Shown: one piece after another, positions 62,138 to 64,000 of the stretch | Layout: the number at the start of each line of letters is the position of its first letter | Numbering within the stretch: position 1 is the stretch's first letter | Source of the DNA: Opitutaceae bacterium | Lineage (GTDB): Bacteria > Verrucomicrobiota > Verrucomicrobiia > Opitutales > Opitutaceae | Direction: 5' to 3' | Length of the DNA stretch: 64,000 nt | Assembly: GCA_028284235.1 (NCBI GenBank) | Contig: JANQSC010000049.1 | Coordinates: 1 to 64,000 of the forward strand | Notes under the pieces: model-generated | The model's database searches: none | The model's input: the letters and a program-made list of their open reading frames with translations, nothing else | What the model was told of the DNA's origin: nothing | Made by a program: the position numbers and the translations under genes

Positions 62138-64000
62138 CTAGCCTTGCATTCTTGATTCGGTCGCGGCTTCGGCGCGTATCCAGTTATCCAATATGTCGGT
62201 GAGCTCGTCGGGGAGAATGGGTTTGGTTAGGTAGTCGTCCATGCCTGCTTGGATACAGCGTTCGCGATCGCCTTTCATGTCGTTGGCGGTCAAGGCGACG
62301 ATGGGCGTGTTTTTATTCAAGCTGCCGGCGTGTTCTCGGATTACGCGAGTGGCTTCGTAGCCGTCGATTTCGGGCATTCGGCAGTCCATGAAGATCAGGT
62401 CGTATTGATTGATCGAGGCCATGATAATCGCCTCGCGTCCATTCGTGGCTTCGTCGATTTGAGCGCTCGTTTTCGACAGCAGGGCTTTGAGGACTTCCTG
62501 GTTCATCCGGTTGTCGTCGACGAGGAGAAAACGGGCGCCTTGATAGTTCGTCGCTTCGGGGAACGCGTCGGCGGGCGCGCTTCGTTTCGAGGAAAGTTCG
62601 TCCTCGGTTTGCCTGAGCGTTTTGAGGATTTGGTTGGGCCGTATGGGGTAGTTGGCGTAGTGCGCGATTTGATCGGATTCGGGGACGGTGTGTTTGATGC
62701 TGTCGGCTAGGTTCTGCAGAAGGATGGTCCGGAGTTTCGCGTCTGGATGCGTACGTTTGGTGAGGTTCCGAACGGTCTTGTCGAAAAACTGCTTGTCTAT
62801 GATGAGGTTGGCGTGGTCCGAATTCAACGAGCGGACGACTCCATCGACGCTGTTGCAAGCGGATACGGGAACGTCGTTTTTCTCCAGCCATGACTGAAGC
62901 CAACGGCTGATTTCGGCGTCGGGGAGGGCGATTAAGGTGGGGCCGACTTTCGCGGGAGCGGTCCGATTCTCGAGGCTGGGATGTTCTTCGGCGAGCGGTA
63001 GTTCGAATGTGAATGTGAACTCGCTGCCGACGCCTACTTTGCTTTCGAATCGAACATCGCCGTTCATTGCTTTGACGAGGTTCTTGGTGATGGCCAGTCC
63101 CAGGCCGGTCCCTCCGAATTTTCGAGTGGTGGTGGAGTCGGCTTGAGTGAAGGCGTCGAAGAGATTGGACCAGGCTTTTTTGGGAATTCCGATTCCGGTA
63201 TCGATCACGGAGCATTCGAATCGGGCGACATCGTCTTTTTGGTCGAGAAGGCTCAAGTACACGGACACGGATCCTTGGGCGGTGAACTTCACCGCGTTGG
63301 AGACTAAGTTCATCACGGCCTGTTTCACGCGTAGCGGGTCGCCGGTCACTAGTTTCGGGAGATTTGTGTCGGGGAAGGACCTCAGATCGACGCCTTTTTC
63401 CTGGGCTTCCACGATGAAGAGCGAGATCGCGTCTTCCACGGTGGATTGAATGTCGAAGGGCTCGTTTTCCAACTGGAATTTTCCCGACTCGATTTTGGAT
63501 ATGTCGAGAATGTCGTTGATGAGGGCGAGCATGGACTCGGCGCTGCGTCCGACGGTGCGGGCGTATTCGTCGAGCTCCGGCTCGAGGTTGGCTTCCAAGA
63601 GCATGTGGTTCATGCCGATGATGCCGTTCATGGGTGTGCGGATCTCGTGGCTGACGCTGGCGAGGAAGTCGGACTTGGCTTGATTGGCCCGCTCGGCTTC
63701 GTCGCGCGCGAAGATGGCTTCCTCTTTACTTTTTTCGAGCTCGAGGGTGCGGTCGGCGACGAGTTGCTCGAGCCGTTTGTTTATTTTGCTGATGGAGCGT
63801 GTCCGCTGGCGAATGTAAAGGGCAATCGACGCGGCGAGGAGTATCAGAACAATGGCTACAAATGTGCTGGTTCTCCAGAACGGCGGGAGAATCGCGAATT
63901 GGATATTGGATTCCGCGCTGCTGAGGTTTCCGTTTTTGTTGAGGGCTTTGAGCCTGAAAACGTACTGGCCCGGCGGCAGGCTGGGGAAGCTGAGCTCGTT
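62138..64000 (-). CDS. Hybrid sensor histidine kinase (Y_Y_Y-like sensor end, TM, HisKA, HATPase, REC), truncated by window edge
   Basis: Frame stays open to 64000: [66 protein letters not shown]...[41 protein letters not shown]; receiver [39 protein letters not shown]. Confidence 0.93.
   Translation of the reverse strand, partial: NELSFPSLPPGQYVFRLKALNKNGNLSSAESNIQFAILPPFWRTSTFVAIVLILLAASIALYIRQRTRSISKINKRLEQLVADRTLELEKSKEEAIFARDEAERANQAKSDFLASVSHEIRTPMNGIIGMNHMLLEANLEPELDEYARTVGRSAESMLALINDILDISKIESGKFQLENEPFDIQSTVEDAISLFIVEAQEKGVDLRSFPDTNLPKLVTGDPLRVKQAVMNLVSNAVKFTAQGSVSVYLSLLDQKDDVARFECSVIDTGIGIPKKAWSNLFDAFTQADSTTTRKFGGTGLGLAITKNLVKAMNGDVRFESKVGVGSEFTFTFELPLAEEHPSLENRTAPAKVGPTLIALPDAEISRWLQSWLEKNDVPVSACNSVDGVVRSLNSDHANLIIDKQFFDKTVRNLTKRTHPDAKLRTILLQNLADSIKHTVPESDQIAHYANYPIRPNQILKTLRQTEDELSSKRSAPADAFPEATNYQGARFLLVDDNRMNQEVLKALLSKTSAQIDEATNGREAIIMASINQYDLIFMDCRMPEIDGYEATRVIREHAGSLNKNTPIVALTANDMKGDRERCIQAGMDDYLTKPILPDELTDILDNWIRAEAATESRMQG

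Overview
This 64 kb window looks like chromosomal DNA from a Verrucomicrobiota (Opitutae-like) bacterium; the taxon is inferred from gene content. Positions ~1-30 kb are mostly housekeeping: serC (cut by the left edge), surE, pnp, rpsO, two NarL-type response regulators, DUF445, an esterase, gcvP, nth, a prepilin-like protein, a branched-chain aminotransferase, mcsA-mcsB-clpC, a subtilisin-like protease, obg, a GspE-N-like protein plus a PilB/GspE ATPase, a peroxiredoxin, and a carboxynorspermidine-type polyamine operon (agmatinase, nspC, CANSDH-like). Positions ~30-64 kb are accessory: a CAP/VCBS surface protein, seven sulfatases, two DUF1080 proteins, a NIPSNAP protein with a PaaX-like regulator, TPR and FG-GAP proteins, two tandem TonB-dependent receptors, an MFS transporter and a hybrid sensor kinase (cut by the right edge). 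The most interesting non-standard structures are: (i) a four-helix-bundle/23S-IVS-family ORF bounded by a 27-bp inverted repeat (26/27 matches) inside the polyamine operon; (ii) two long near-identical palindromes flanking the paaX-like gene; (iii) a 163-bp MITE-like element with 18-bp terminal inverted repeats and a TTA duplication; (iv) a ~120-140 aa C-terminal module, present four times in two secreted proteins. No tRNA, rRNA or CRISPR array was recognised. All functional names come from reading the protein sequences; no database search was run.
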